A stretch of DNA of 64,000 nucleotides from Erythrobasidium yunnanense (GCA_001600175.1 BCJC01000002.1:556028-620027), one strand, 5' to 3'. Shown: positions 12,820 to 24,347, counted from the stretch's first letter. Made by a program: numbers and translations. The notes: a model not told the origin generated them from the letters alone.

Positions 12820-15676
12820 ATGGCGACTCGCTTGAAGAAGTCGTAAGTCGACATTAACAAGAAGCTGTACATCTGCTTAAAAGGTCGCTTACAATTATCA
12901 ATGCTCCAGCTTCAAGCTCGCGAAAAGCTTTACACCTCTTTACACTGGCGGCTCAATAGCCTTGAGCAGCGACGCAACGAAGCTATACACAACTCTTAAT
13001 GAACAAGTCGTACTTACCGACGTCGAGTCTGGCGAAAGATTACACCTTTTCCCAGGCGTAAGCAACTTCTCGTATTTCTCAGAGCAGCAAAAGCTTGCAT
13101 TTGGTTTACCTTCCAAGCTGATTACAATGTACAGGATACATCTGCCGTCACGACTATTGCGGTCTCGCCTGAGAACGCTGCTTCTGCTGGAACTCTGCTC
13201 GTCGCCCACCGATCACTCGCTTTGCGCTTCTATAGCGCACACGACTACAGCTTGTCCCGCGCAGTCGCAAGAGCGCACGATGCTCCTATAGTCGTCTCCG
13301 CAGCCGACCCAAGCGGCTCTCTCTTCGCAACTGGGTCTGCAGACGGTATCGTAAAAGTCTGGGATGCAGTGCATGGGCATTGTACCCACGTCTTCCGGGG
13401 CCATGGAGGAGTTGTCAGCGCTCTCTACTTCGATGTCAGTCCGGACAGACCGCCTCGCTTGGTTTCAGCTTCAGACGACTGTCGGATTCGAGTATGGGAT
13501 CTTACAACTCGAAAGTCTCTGGCAGTATTGGAAGGACACTCGAGCGTCGTTAGAGGTCTAGCAGTTACAAGCGATGGGAATATCCTCATCTCAGGCGGCC
13601 GCGACCGCTGCTTTGTGGTATGGGACCTATCCAAATCCACCCAGATGCACACGATTCCCGTCTACGAGACCCTGGAAGCTATTGGCATAGTACAAGCTCC
13701 TATACATACTGCCGACAAGTCGGGCAAGGGTAAGGGAAAGAAGAAGGAAGAAGCAGCCGAGCAATGCATCTGGACTGCTGGAGATTCTGGCAGAGTACGA
13801 GTATGGAACTTCAAGAATGGCCAAGAGGTGCCTTTAGCAACGCAACCCGCTGGAAAACCGCATGAGATTATCCATACATGGTGAGAGTCTGCACTCTTGC
13901 GATAATGCCGAAGCAAAAGCTAATTTGTGCTCTTCTAGCATCGTTGGGAACACTCTGGTCACCGCGCATGTAGACCAAAATCTCGTCTTCCACCGCCTGC
14001 CAGATGTCTTACCCTTCCGACATATTGTCGGCTATAACGACGAAGTCATCGACACCCTCTACCTTAGCGCGCCCTCCGGCGACTCGGCCCTTTCTCAAGA
14101 TACGCACCTCGCAGTAGCAACTAATTCCGATCTTATTCGCATATACAACCTGCAAAGATTCGATACGACTCTTTTAGCTGGACATCTGGATGTCGTTTTA
14201 TGCCTTGCGCGGAACAAGGATGGCACAATCTTAATGAGCGGGAGCAAAGATCGTTCAGCAAGGATATGGAAGCAGAATGACGAGGGAGCTTGGACTTGTA
14301 TAGGCATCTGCGAAGGGCATCTGGAGAGCGTAGGAGCAGTCACAGTTGCGCCGCGAGAAGGGCAGTACATCGTCACAGCCAGTCAGGACCGAACAGTGAA
14401 GATCTGGGACATGAAGTCGATAGAAGAACAGACGGACACCGATGGTGAACCTGTCAAAGCTCGGTCTTTGACTACGCTCAAGGTGCATGACAAGGACATC
14501 AACGCTATCGATATTTCACCGAACGACAAGTTGCTAGTCACTGGCTCGCAAGATCGTACCGCCAAGCTATTCATGGTCGAGTACGCAGCAGCATCTCGAG
14601 CAAGCCCGCAATCAACTGCAAAGCTGGTGCCCCTGGGCATCTTCAAGGGTCACAAGCGAGGCGTGTGGAGCGTCAGATTCTCGCCTACCGAGCAAACCCT
14701 AGCAACAGCGTCTGGAGATCGTACAATCAAGCTCTGGAACATTAACGACTTTTCTTGCTTGAAGGTGCGTAGTCTCAGTTGGCGTACAAGCGGCATCATA
14801 GCTGACGAGCGTAAGCTAGACCTTCGAGGGCCATACGAATACAGTCTTGCGTGTCGACTTCCTGCCTTCAGGCGCGCAGCTAGCATCTTGCGCTTCTGAC
14901 GGGCTCGTCAAGGTTTGGAACGTCAAGGACGAAGATTGCGTCGCTACGTTGGATAATCACGAGGAGAAGGTAAGGCTGCCTGCCCAGTGCCGTCAGACCA
15001 TGTTGACACCTATGCCTACCAGATCTGGGCGTTAACGGCCAACAAGGATGCCAGCATGCTGGTTTCAGGCGGCGCAGACTCGGTCATATCATTTTGGCAG
15101 GACGTAACAGAGATCGAAGAAGAGGAGCAGCAGGCAGCCGAGGAAGAAGCTATCCTCAAGCAGCAAGATCTGGCGAACTACATGGATGTCAAAGACTACC
15201 GAAATGCGATCCTGCTGGCTCTCTCGATGGATCAGCCTAGGCGGCTCTTCCTATTGCTGTCCGATATCTTGGTAGATTCTGCGTCTCCCGAAAGCCAAGC
15301 TACAGCTATTCTTGGGGATGTGCTGGCGAATCTGGCGCCAGGTGATGTCTTCCGACTGCTAGAATACGTCAGAGATTGGAATGCCAAGTCTCGTGACTCC
15401 GATGTCGCACAGACTGTCCTGCATACTCTTATGCGCAGTCAAAGCGCTGCTACCATTCTTAAGGCGGTACCTAGTGCTACAGGTCTCGAGGTGGAGGCGT
15501 CGGCAAAGCCTACCGCGACATCCATAGGCGACCTTATTGAAGCTCTTCTCCCTTATACTGAGAGGCACTACGCACGAGCAGATCGATTGGAGCAGGAAAG
15601 TGCGTTCTTGGACTTTGTTCTCGCCCAAATGGATGAGTATGTCAGTATCGACGATACTCCAGCTGCAGGAAGGTAG
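12820..15676 (+). CDS. UTP13: U3 snoRNP protein Utp13 (WD40)
   Basis: Tandem beta-propeller scaffold of the UTP-B module in the small-subunit processome, acting on 18S rRNA in the nucleolus. A 23-nt first exon (MATRLKKS, 12820-12842) splices to 12910 (FKLAKSFTPLYTGGSIAL), matching the Utp13 N-terminus. WD repeats follow: GSADGIVKVWD, SASDDCRIRVWD, SGGRDRCFVVWD, then the family marker IPVYETLEAIGIV, a Lys/Gly-rich loop, and a second propeller with SGSKDRSARIW, TASQDRTVKIWD, TGSQDRTAKLF, TASGDRTIKLWN and SDGLVKVWN. The C-terminal Utp13 helical domain includes YMDVKDYRNAILLALSMDQP and ends DEYVSIDDTPAAGR. Introns lie at about 12843-12909, 13058-13134, 13.88-13.94 kb and 14.77-14.83 kb, plus one near 15 kb. 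Confidence 0.93.
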
Positions 15677-15788
15677 TACACATCGTTGTCTTGTTCTGTT
15701 GTTGTTAGATGCAGGTGTAATATGCGCAGCTTTCACCTCATTGCCAATTTCGTGTTTCAGAACATGCCGAAAGCGCTGTTTTGCGTCT

Positions 15789-18700
15789 ATGTCTCGTAAC
15801 CACGCTTCAGGATGGGTGTAAGCCTGGCCGTAATGTTCAAGAACCTAGCTAATTCGTGGATGGCAGTTACATCCGCTTGAAGTCGTTGGAGGTGCCATTC
15901 TCGATAGCACAAAGACCCTGGTCCGCCATTATGCGAAAGCCAAACAGCAGCAGGAAGAAGTGTAAAGCTATACTACTGGATCACTCCTAAGCTCCATATT
16001 GATGATTCCCTGCGCCCAGTCCTGCGCGCAAAGAGCTGCTGTTTGATGAGGTACTGCTCGGGCTCGCTAAATCCGGCCACATAACTGACCTTTTGGTTCG
16101 CAAACAGGCTTTCCACGTAGCAAAGGCCTTCTTGGAGCGTGCTATGAAGCATAGCGTCGAATCTACCCAGTTATTCGGGCATGCCAAAGTGCCAGCTCCT
16201 CCGTGGGTCGCAGTGAATCACGTCAATATCCCTATCAAGCTCTGCAATGATGCCGCTGCCATTTTAATGGACTGTCTGGGTGAAGAAGAGGTGGTCAGAG
16301 TAGTTGGAGGTAGCGGAAGAGCACTCAAAGCAGCGGTATAATAGCTGAACTTGGTGTCTCAGGCCGAGAATGGTGGCAGCAACGAGCATCTGCACCTGGA
16401 GTAGGTGTTCAAGCAGAATGGATCTGGATCAAGAGCCAAGAACAAGCGCGGCGGAAGGAATCTGAGAAGAAGCGACACCACAAGATACACCTATCACACG
16501 ACCATGCTGAAGAAGGTGTAGAGGACGACTACACTGAAGAACTTGATGATCAAAGATGTCTGTACTACATCCACGGAGGTGGGTTCTACTTCGGATCAGT
16601 CGATATCTATCGCTATACGATCTGGAGATATGCGCGTAAGATCAATGGTCGTGCATTCGCACTCAAATACCGCTTGGCCCCTCAGTGAGCTATTGTGTCA
16701 TTCGTATGGTGTATCGGACTGATGCTCTCGCCAGATATCCCTTTCCCTGTGCGCTGCAAGATGCGTTAGCAGGATACTTGTATCTAATCAGGCCGCCTCC
16801 CGGGGCATCGCACAAGCCAGTCGATCCTAAACGAATGGTTGTCATGGGAGACAGTGCGGGCGGCGGTCTGACGCTCTCATTGCTGTGTCTACTTCGAGAC
16901 ATGCAATTGCCGCTACCTGGCGGAGGCGTTCTTGTCTCGCCATGGCTGGACTTGACGCATTCTTTCCCTAGCATCCTTCAGAACACGGCGACCGACATCA
17001 TACCTCCATACGGCTTTATGCACAAGCCTTCCGTGCTGTGGCCGCCGCCTTCAGCGGACGAACAAGCTAAGATACAAGGTTATACATCTGTTTCTGCCAT
17101 CAAGGAAAGAGAAGCGATTAGGAAAAGCTCGCAGAGTTCAAGCATGAGCAATCTCAAGAAGTTGCTCATACCGACGAGCAACGGTAGCGATACAGCACCT
17201 AAAACACCATCAAGTCGAAGCGAGGTGTCAAACATGCCCAGTCCACTCTCAGCAACCTCTCCTAGGCAACGAGCCATTCACGAGCCAAGTGACCCTATTT
17301 TGAGTGAACCTCGAGGCGCTCGCCATCCTTTTACCGAAGAGCCGGAGAGTGTCAACGATTTGCAAGGCTATCACGGGAAAGATGCAAATTCGGAGGGCCA
17401 GAAACCTTCCGGTCTGGCGGGCTACGATGCTGAGAAGGAGAATCAGGAAGCAACCGAGCCGGACGAGCACATTCGTATATCGGTGGACGGCAAGCAGGTC
17501 GATCTCCAGGAGCAAATCCAGTTTTATGCCCTAAACTCTCGTAAGCTCGGTCTTCTCGTCAGACATGCCATAGACTGACAAACCCGCAGAACTTACGCAT
17601 CCCTTCGTTTCGCCTATACTTCAGCCCAGCTTAGGTGGGCTTCCCGACCTTCTTATCGTAGGTTGATGATTGACCGTACAACCACATCATATACTGACAC
17701 TTTGCACTTCAGATTGCAGGCGACAAAGAGGTTCTTCGAGACGAGTCCATCTACTGTGCTCATCGAGCAGCTCGTCCAGAGCGATACCATCTGAGACAAA
17801 GCCTGCTCGACGTAAACCAGAAGCGAAAAGAGCTAGCTCCTACTTACGCTCCAACACGAGTCCATCTTCAGTGTGTCACGGTTTGGCTGCTCCAGATGTC
17901 AGAGCGCTGATCATGATTTCGCAGAGTCTACGACGACATGCCCCACGATCTAGTCTTGTTTTCGATGGCGAGTTCTGCCAACTATGCGTATCGCTCAATC
18001 GCAAGCTTCTGCAAGAGTGTAACTTCGAACGACGAGGAAAAGCGGACTCCCTCACTCAACAAGCTGGAAGCTACGAGCAGCCTGCACAGCGGGCCGGACG
18101 CTGCGATGTTCGGACACGGGCGCTTCTTACCTCCGCCAGTCATGCCTGCTCTAACCCAGGCAGAATGTGAGCGGCTGCAAGATACGATATACACGCCATG
18201 GTATCCTTTCCATCGCCCCAACTACGATAACGGGATGATACGCGAGCGAGTTGGTATTGACGGTGTAGTGCGACCCTTAGAAGTAGAGGAAGACCTACAA
18301 GCGTGCTGTCTACATCCGGATGATGTTGGCCTCATCAAAGAAGGAGCCGTCAAGCGGTACATGCAAGGCAAATCTCAATGGGATAAGAAGTACCCTTCGA
18401 AGCGTATACACAACAGACGCAAGCGCAACGTTAAGCAAGCCGCAAGCCACGAAGCCAAAAGACTCGCCAAGATGGCTATAGGGAAAGAAAGCGCGCAAAC
18501 AGATTCGAATAATCCGGCGAGCGCGGTCGATAACAACGATGCTCTGATGGGGACTTGGGCTAAGGTTGACGGCGAAAGGCCTCCACCGTCCTCCATAGCT
18601 GCTCGACGAGACACCGTGCGGACAGAACCTTTTGTTCTACAGGGAACGAAGAAGCTGACGAAGCGCTCTTGTCATAGGTCGATGCGCTTCAGCTAGCATC

Positions 18701-18833
18701 TATGCTGCGGCAGGAAGGATCGCGCAAGAATCCAATAACCCTCCTTGCCGGTTTCACAGATCTGGCACGTCTCTTCCCCGACAGAATTACAGGCCGTGCA
18801 AGCTCTTCATCCTCGTCAGAAGGCGAAGAGTAG
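15789..18833 (+). CDS. Hormone-sensitive-lipase-type alpha/beta hydrolase
   Basis: Serine esterase/lipase of the HSL (alpha/beta-hydrolase-3) family. Motifs: the oxyanion-hole CLYYIHGGGFYFGS, then LKYRLAPQYPFP, the nucleophile elbow MVVMGDSAGGG, GVLVSPWLDLTHSF, LGGLPDLLIIAGDKEVLRDE (acid loop) and VYDDMPHDLVLF, where the general-base His would be (DMPH). Between the elbow and the acid there is a disordered, Ser-rich insert of about 150 residues (SSMSNLKKLL to DLQEQIQFYALN). A long charged C-terminal tail ends in a poly-Ser stretch and EGEE. The start MSRNHASGW at 15789 splices at 15816-15866 to LHPLEVVGGAIL. Other introns: 15962-16019, 16310-16362 (giving VVGGREWWQQRA), the one ending before YPFP, and about three more. 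The final intron removes the in-frame stop at about 18696. The substrate is unknown; sterol esters or acylglycerols are possible. Confidence 0.85.
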
Positions 18834-18956
18834 CAAGTCTCGGTCTATATGTACTCTGCTCATCGTACTTCTAGTGTTACTACTATGCTATACAAACAGA
18901 ACTGTTCCGTTATTGACATTATCACAAACTTTAAACATCCTTTCATTCAGTTCTGT

Positions 18957-20614
18957 TCAGGCCCATTTTCCTATCAAGGACATCGCGAACAAGCCCAAGA
19001 ACAGTGAAACGGCACCGACGGCGATTTTGGCGTTGGATGCTGTTCTCATCTCTCCGGCAAGCCAGTCCCCAACCAGCAGCTGCGCAATACCTGCGTAAAG
19101 AAGGATACCAGCAGAAATGGAGTCCAAGATTCCGATAGCATAGATGGTGGCATGTCCGCTCAGGTTAAAGCTGTTGCGGACACCCATGCCCTGAAAAAAA
19201 AAAGCAAGGTGGTCTATCAGTATGGGAGACTCCGCATGGGCTATATTGAACCTACGATGGCGATTCCAACTGGCGTAATCAACGAATAGGTGATGCACAT
19301 CGCCCACTTCTTCCACGCTTGGCCAGGTAGGAAAGTCAATCGACCAATTCGGGCACCTAGACCAAGTCCTTCGAACAATTGATGGAACACAATGGCGCAG
19401 AATGTGGGAATCTATCAAAGATATCAGTATGACCCCGTAACTTTTCCCTGCAAGCCTTACGAAGCCATCTCCGCCTTGAGCACCGAGAGTTACACCTGGA
19501 GCGCAGACGTGGAAAATCAGCCACGGTGCGGAACACTCGTACGCAACCAACATACCGATCATGATGGAGTGGAAGCAGATACCAGCTTCTAAGAGGGTGA
19601 CTTCGAATCTGGCCCTGGCACTTCCTTCCGAGGCAACGAGGATGCTCGCATCGATACTGCTGAAATCGTGGTCATGACCGTGGCCACCAAAGGCTTCAGA
19701 GTCTTTCGCATGGCCATGATCTCCTTTGACATCGGGACTCTCGGATCCCTCGCCTGAAGATGATGGACTGGGTGCTCGCATCGCTCCTGCAGTGACTGCG
19801 CGCTTGTTACCCAAAATCCGGATGGCGATGAAGTCGATGCTGAAAATGATCATGAGGGCAGCCATTGCGATAGCTGGTGCGATAGCTTCATATGCAAGGT
19901 GTCCAAGACATTCATTCGCAAACATGACAAAGCTGTGCGGAGAAGGCATCAGTACTTGGATGGCTCCAGATCGAGACTAGCACTTACGCATGCATCAAGA
20001 GATGGATGAAAGCTGTCGCCAAGATGACGCCGGTACCGAAATGGCGCAGGGCCTGCGAGATCTCGCTTAGTTTGGCCTGTTGTCGCCCACATCGGAACTC
20101 ACAAAGAAGATGTTTGAGGCCAATGAGGAAGCCTTTCGACGATTACCACAGATAACGGGGAGGAAGACACCCAATGAAGAAGCGACGAGAAGAATGAAGA
20201 GGGCGCCAATGTGTAGGCCCAAATCGTAATCCCCCAAGAAAGTCTCGCAAGGTGCCGAGACTCCAGCCGGACAGTGCCAATGTGTACCGTGCTGCACGCA
20301 TCCGTTTGCCAGGGTTTCGCCGTATTCTTCTGAAGATTCGGCGTCACTGCCGCTACCTCCATCGCAATGCCAGTGGTCAACATGGAGATACTTCGCGAGA
20401 GCGTCAGCAGATATATCCATCGGTATACAAGGTGGAAACTCACACATGCGCCGCTATTCGTTGGACTCGGAGGAATACTAGAATCGGTCGTTGTGGTTGC
20501 AGCTGTCGACGTTGTGACAGTGGAGGTTGGATTTCTATTGGGAGGATTGGCCTGTCCTGCAACCAGCAATGCTGGTACAAGAGCTGCCGCAACGAAAGCT
20601 AATCCAAACTTCAT
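18957..20614 (-). CDS. ZIP-family zinc transporter (Zrt1/Zrt2 type)
   Basis: Plasma-membrane zinc (or iron) uptake transporter of the ZIP family. The start at 20614 gives a signal-like hydrophobic N-terminus (MKFGLAFVAAALVPALLVAG), followed by a Thr-rich and Cys/His-containing ectodomain (HWHCDGG, CVQHGTHWHCPAG) likely to bind zinc outside. Transmembrane helices start at LHIGALFILLVASSLGVFLP. The cytosolic loop between TM3 and TM4 is His-rich (GHGHDHDF and nearby GDHGHAKD). TM4 carries CFHSIMIGM (the H-S metal-site motif), TM5 carries CAIVFHQLFEGLGLGARI (the H-x-x-x-E pair), and the protein ends LFLGLFAMSLIGKWA. Introns are visible near 20.07-20.10, 19.95-19.99, 19.42-19.47 and 19.19-19.25 kb. 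An alternative upstream start at 20677 is in frame but would bury the signal sequence. It shares a 452-bp divergent promoter with the secreted zinc-binding protein gene. Confidence 0.9.
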
Positions 20615-20777
20615 CTTACGCTTCCAAGGCAGAGACGGCACGGGTGAACTGAATGTGGGTGGAGGAAAGCGATGCAAGTTGAGGAGTGCTACTGCTATCT
20701 ACCTCGGCCTCCCTCTCCTCTCCAATAAAATCTGATGACCGCAGTTCTCGTAACCTCTCGGGTACCCTTCTGGCTCA

Positions 20778-20790
20778 GCCAAGCCTTGGC
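20778..20790. promoter_or_regulatory. Palindrome GCCAAG-C-CTTGGC
   Basis: Two perfect 6-bp inverted arms flank one base, in the middle of the zinc-gene divergent promoter. The size and symmetry suit a dimeric or two-finger regulator. Function is inferred. Confidence 0.4.
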
Positions 20791-20811
20791 ATCAGGGAAT
20801 CTCATCTGCAT

Positions 20812-20845
20812 TAGACCTCGTCTCTACGCGTGCGAAGGAGGTCTA
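20812..20845. promoter_or_regulatory. Inverted repeat TAGACCTC...GAGGTCTA
   Basis: Perfect 8-bp arms at 20812-20819 and 20838-20845 flank an 18-bp spacer that contains acgcgt. It lies 22 bp from the palindrome at 20778. It is a candidate regulatory site for the zinc gene pair; no known motif is matched. Confidence 0.35.
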
Positions 20846-20954
20846 CAAGCATGCTATTGGCTGGCAGACAGCCGCAAATTGACAAATACCCTGGAGGTTA
20901 GAAGCTGAAGATTTTCTCACGGCTCTTTATCCAAAGCAAGAGAGCGGGAAGGAA

Positions 20955-20960
20955 TATAAA
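20955..20960 (+). promoter_or_regulatory. TATA box of the Pra1-like gene
   Basis: tataaa lies about 107 bp upstream of the ATG at 21067. It is one of the few clear TATA boxes in the window and fits an inducible secreted-protein gene. Confidence 0.5.
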
Positions 20961-21066
20961 GAGACATGCTTCTCATCGTTCTCCTCTCTTCTTTCTTCTT
21001 CATTACCATCTTCTCCGTTCTTTCTCTCTGCTCCCATTCGCACTTCACGTCGATAGAATAGCTACC

Positions 21067-22130
21067 ATGCACGCTTTCACCCTTCTTACTCTCGTCGGAG
21101 CTGCAATGGCTGCTCCTACTACCCAATTGGCAAAGCGTCAGGAAGGACCTTCTACCAATGCTACCACCGGCGCCTACATCACCGAAGTTCCAATCCACTC
21201 CTCGTGCAACGCTACTGAGCGAGCAGCCCTTCAAGCAGCGCTTGCCGATGTCACCAACATCACTCAGACTGCCATCAACTACGTTGCTCAGTATGGCGCA
21301 GAAAGCCCCATGTTCCAGCGATACTTCGGCAACGGTGACTACACCACTGTCCTTGGGTCTCTCAACGCTCTTATCCAGTCTAACAAGGATGGAATGCTGC
21401 TTCGATGCGACAACCCCGATGGCAAGTAAGTATCGCATCTTTTCCCTCAACCGCCTGCAACATCTGACAAAATGTCCTCAGCTGCGGCCAAGAAGGATGG
21501 AACGGTCACTGGCGTGGATCCAACGCTACCGCCGAGACTGTCATCTGTCCGCTGTCATACCAGACTAGAAAACCTCTAAGCGAGATGTGCGATGATGGTG
21601 GGTGTTCAATTCCGTTGAAAGCGCACCTTAGTACTTACGATAGCTTGCTCTCAGGATACACCGTTGCCAATTCGTCCGCTTCGTACTACTTTGCAACCGA
21701 TCTCATTCACAGACTGTACCACGTTCCTCAGATCTCAGATGCCGAAGTTGAGCACTACGCCGATAGCTACCAAGAGTGCTTAGAGCTTGCTGCAAACAAC
21801 GCTACTTGGGCACCATACAACACCCACACCATTCAATACTTTGTTGCCGACGTGAGTGTTCAGGCGCGTTAGCTTTCCGGCGTAAGATGCTGATCCTCGT
21901 TCCGATAGGTCTTTGCACTGCAAGTCGCCCGTCCAGGTGTAGGATGCACAGGCGAGCTTCCCGAGGTTCTCACTGCCTCAGCTCCTGTAGCCTCCGGCTC
22001 ACCCACGGCAACATCCTCTGCTGCTCAATCATGCCATACGTGAGTTACCTACGTATTTATCCCATAGCCAAGCTGGCCTGACCTATCTTGTCCATACAGC
22101 CATTCCGATGGCGAGATCCACTGCGTCTAA
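21067..22130 (+). CDS. Secreted Pra1/Zps1-type zinc-binding protein
   Basis: Five exons (21067-21425, 21482-21597, 21655-21851, 21909-22039, 22100-22130) give 277 aa in phase. The signal peptide is MHAFTLLTLVGAAMAAP, with a possible Kex2-type KR site soon after. The body matches the Pra1/Zps1 family (Candida zincophore; yeast zinc-regulated Zps1): NYVAQYG...MFQRYFG, then the HRxxH metal motif in ATDLIHRLYHVPQI, VEHYADSYQECLELA, and ARPGVGCTGELP. The C-terminus CHTHSDGEIHCV is the Cys/His zinc-binding tail seen in this family. In the deuterolysin-like fold the catalytic HExxH Glu is replaced by Arg, so it probably binds zinc rather than cleaving peptides. Several N-x-S/T sites suggest N-glycosylation. 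It is divergent from a ZIP transporter gene, the same arrangement known for PRA1/ZRT1 in Candida. Confidence 0.9.
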
Positions 22131-22500
22131 GCGAGCAGCATCTTCCTCCCAAAAACACCTAGAGCACAGGTTGTGTGTCCATATATCAGAGCTTGAGTGT
22201 AGAGACTTCGTGTTAGCTAACAACGCAATGCCAAATTTTCTTACCTTTACTCGCATATCTACGCGCCCGGAGACTCCGTCCGAGACCTAACAGACCACAA
22301 CTACTATGCAGTGCTGACGCGTTCTTTTCGCTTCTTGTTCTCGTTTGTTCTGCGGAAACGCCACCAATCAACACGAAGACATTTTTTTTCGTTTTCCGAG
22401 ACTGCAAGTGGGGGGACCTGATTGATAAGTGATTTTCTTGACTCTTTTGTTTTTCATTCCTTCTGTTTCTACCAACACTTTCATTTAATCGCATCAAGCC
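22131..22500. other. Intergenic region before cytochrome c peroxidase
   Basis: 370 bp without a gene I can support. It contains a CCAAT box (22364-22368), a run of eight T residues near 22383 and a pyrimidine-rich stretch just before the next ATG, all compatible with a fungal promoter and 5' UTR. Confidence 0.45.
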
Positions 22501-24046
22501 ATGTCGTTCGCAAGAGCCGTCGCCAGACCTGCACAGAGATCTCTTAAAAACGCCAGCTCGGCTCGTCCGCTGGTCGCAAGAGTCGCCCAGACGTCGCAGC
22601 GCTTTTACAGCAGTGGAACAAGCTCGAATGCAAATGGCAAAAGCAAAGCTGTGCCGTATGCGTTCGGTCTGCTAGGTCTAGGCAGTGTTGGAGGGTACTT
22701 GGGCCTTTCCGAAAAGAAGGATCCTGCCACTACTCAGGATGGCATGTCAAAGCAAGGTGGTAAAGTCGACTATCAGCAAGTTTACAACGATATCGCAGAA
22801 GGTTGGTCAAAATGTTTCATCAGGTCCGCCGCCCGTCCCTGCATGGCGAAATCAATCTTATCGATTATCGTGGTCGGCCGTGGCGCGCGGCGACTTCAGG
22901 TTAGCCGGAAGGCAATCACTGACATGTATGCACTGCAGTTCTCGAGGATAACGACTACGACGATGGTTCATACGGCCCTACTCTCGTCCGTCTCGCATGG
23001 CACTGCTCCGGAACCTACGACAAGCACAGCGGAAACGGAGGATCAAATGGAGCTACGATGAGATTCGCACCAGAAGCAGATCACGGTGCGAATGCTGGTC
23101 TTAAGGTCGTCCGAGACCTGCTTGAGCCGATCCAGAAGAAGCACAAGGGCCTCAGTCACTCTGATCTTTGGACTCTAGCTGGTGTATGCGCCATCCAGGA
23201 GATGGGTGGACCTAAGGTTCGTACCCCTTGGTTACAGGCTCAGAATCTATGCTGAGAAAGGGCTTGTCTACGCAGATTGGCTGGAGATCAGGAAGACAGG
23301 ATGGTCTTGTCGAACACTGCACGCCTGATGGTCGTCTCCCAGACGGTGACAAGGGTGCCGACCACATCCGCAAGATCTTCTACAAGATGTCTATGGGTAT
23401 GTACAAACGTTCAACGCTCGAAATTCGGACAAAGCTGATCTCTGAATATCTGTCGTACCTAGATGACCGCGAGATCGTAGCTCTGTCCGGTGCCCATGCT
23501 CTCGGAAGATGCCACACGGACAGATCAGGTTTCTGTAAGCCGACTATACGCTATGTCAAGAGAGTGTCGCTGACGCAGTTTGTTCACCGTAGCCGGACCA
23601 TGGACATTCAGCCCAACGTGCGTCTACGAGATCGATACGGCTCATACGAGCAGCTGACATAGATCCATTGCAGGACCTTCACCAACGACTACTACAAGCT
23701 GCTCATGGACGAGAAGTGGTCAGAGAAGAAGTGGGATGGACCTAAGCAGTTTGAGGACAAGAAGACTAAGAGTTTGATGATGCTGTGAGTATCGTTCATC
23801 TTCAACGCATAGATATCTGCCTGACGCCTCCGTCATCCCAGCTACACCGACATGGCTCTGACAACAGACAAGGCTTTCCGCCCACACACTGAGCGATACG
23901 CCAAAAACCAAGAAGTCTTCTTCCGCGAGTTCAGCGATGCTTTCGCTAAGCTCATCGAGCTAGGTGTACCCGAGAAGAACTTTAGCGGTCCTAGGATGCA
24001 CCTCAAGACCATCGAGGAGCAGCAAGAGGAGAAGAAGCGCAACTAA
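22501..24046 (+). CDS. CCP1: Cytochrome c peroxidase, mitochondrial
   Basis: Class I haem peroxidase of the mitochondrial intermembrane space that reduces H2O2 with cytochrome c. The N-terminus ([20 protein letters not shown] to FYSS) is a mitochondrial presequence, followed by a short hydrophobic segment ([16 protein letters not shown]) for inner-membrane sorting. Motifs after splicing: [13 protein letters not shown] (distal Arg, Trp and His), [56 protein letters not shown] (proximal His) and SGPWTFSP, whose Trp corresponds to the yeast radical site Trp191. The sequence ends with FTNDYYKLL, then PEKNFSGP and a Lys/Glu-rich tail. At least five introns are visible, including two small ones around 23.54-23.68 kb. 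Confidence 0.95.
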
Positions 24047-24347
24047 GTACATACTTTGCACTCCAGCAGTTCGTTAGTAGCTCTAGTCGCAGTGGTAGAG
24101 GCTGGATACGTATTTGCAATTCGTTTCTCTAGACAAATTAGATGGATAGGTACTAGACGGAGTTGATAGACACAAGGCCTCATTAGTATAGAGGGGCGTT
24201 GTTAGATCATTGCAACTTCGTAGATATTAGAACAGTATGTTTGGGTCGAAAAGGTCTCGGCGTTCTCATCAGCCGGGTCAGCCTTGCACCCATCGCTGAC
24301 CTGTTCGAGCTCGATATCGACGGATCGATTGCTCATCCTACAGCAGG
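24047..24347. other. Intergenic region between CCP1 and the ABC transporter gene
   Basis: 301 bp with no gene I can support. It should hold the CCP1 terminator and the promoter of the next gene. Confidence 0.4.

Larger units (their letters stand above)
20615..21066. promoter_or_regulatory. Shared divergent promoter of the zinc gene pair
   Basis: 452 bp lie between the start codons of the ZIP transporter (minus) and the Pra1-like gene (plus). The region contains two inverted repeats, entered separately, a CCAAT-type motif in each orientation (ccaat near 20722, attgg near 20856) and a TATA box on the plus side. The classical yeast Zap1 element ACCTTNAAGGT is not present. Joint zinc control is inferred from the gene identities. 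Confidence 0.65.

Noticed and set aside
20067-20602. Several frames around the ZIP N-terminus, including a 116-codon plus-strand frame
   Set aside because: The minus-strand splice model gives a signal sequence, Cys/His ectodomain and first helix; the other frames are shadows.
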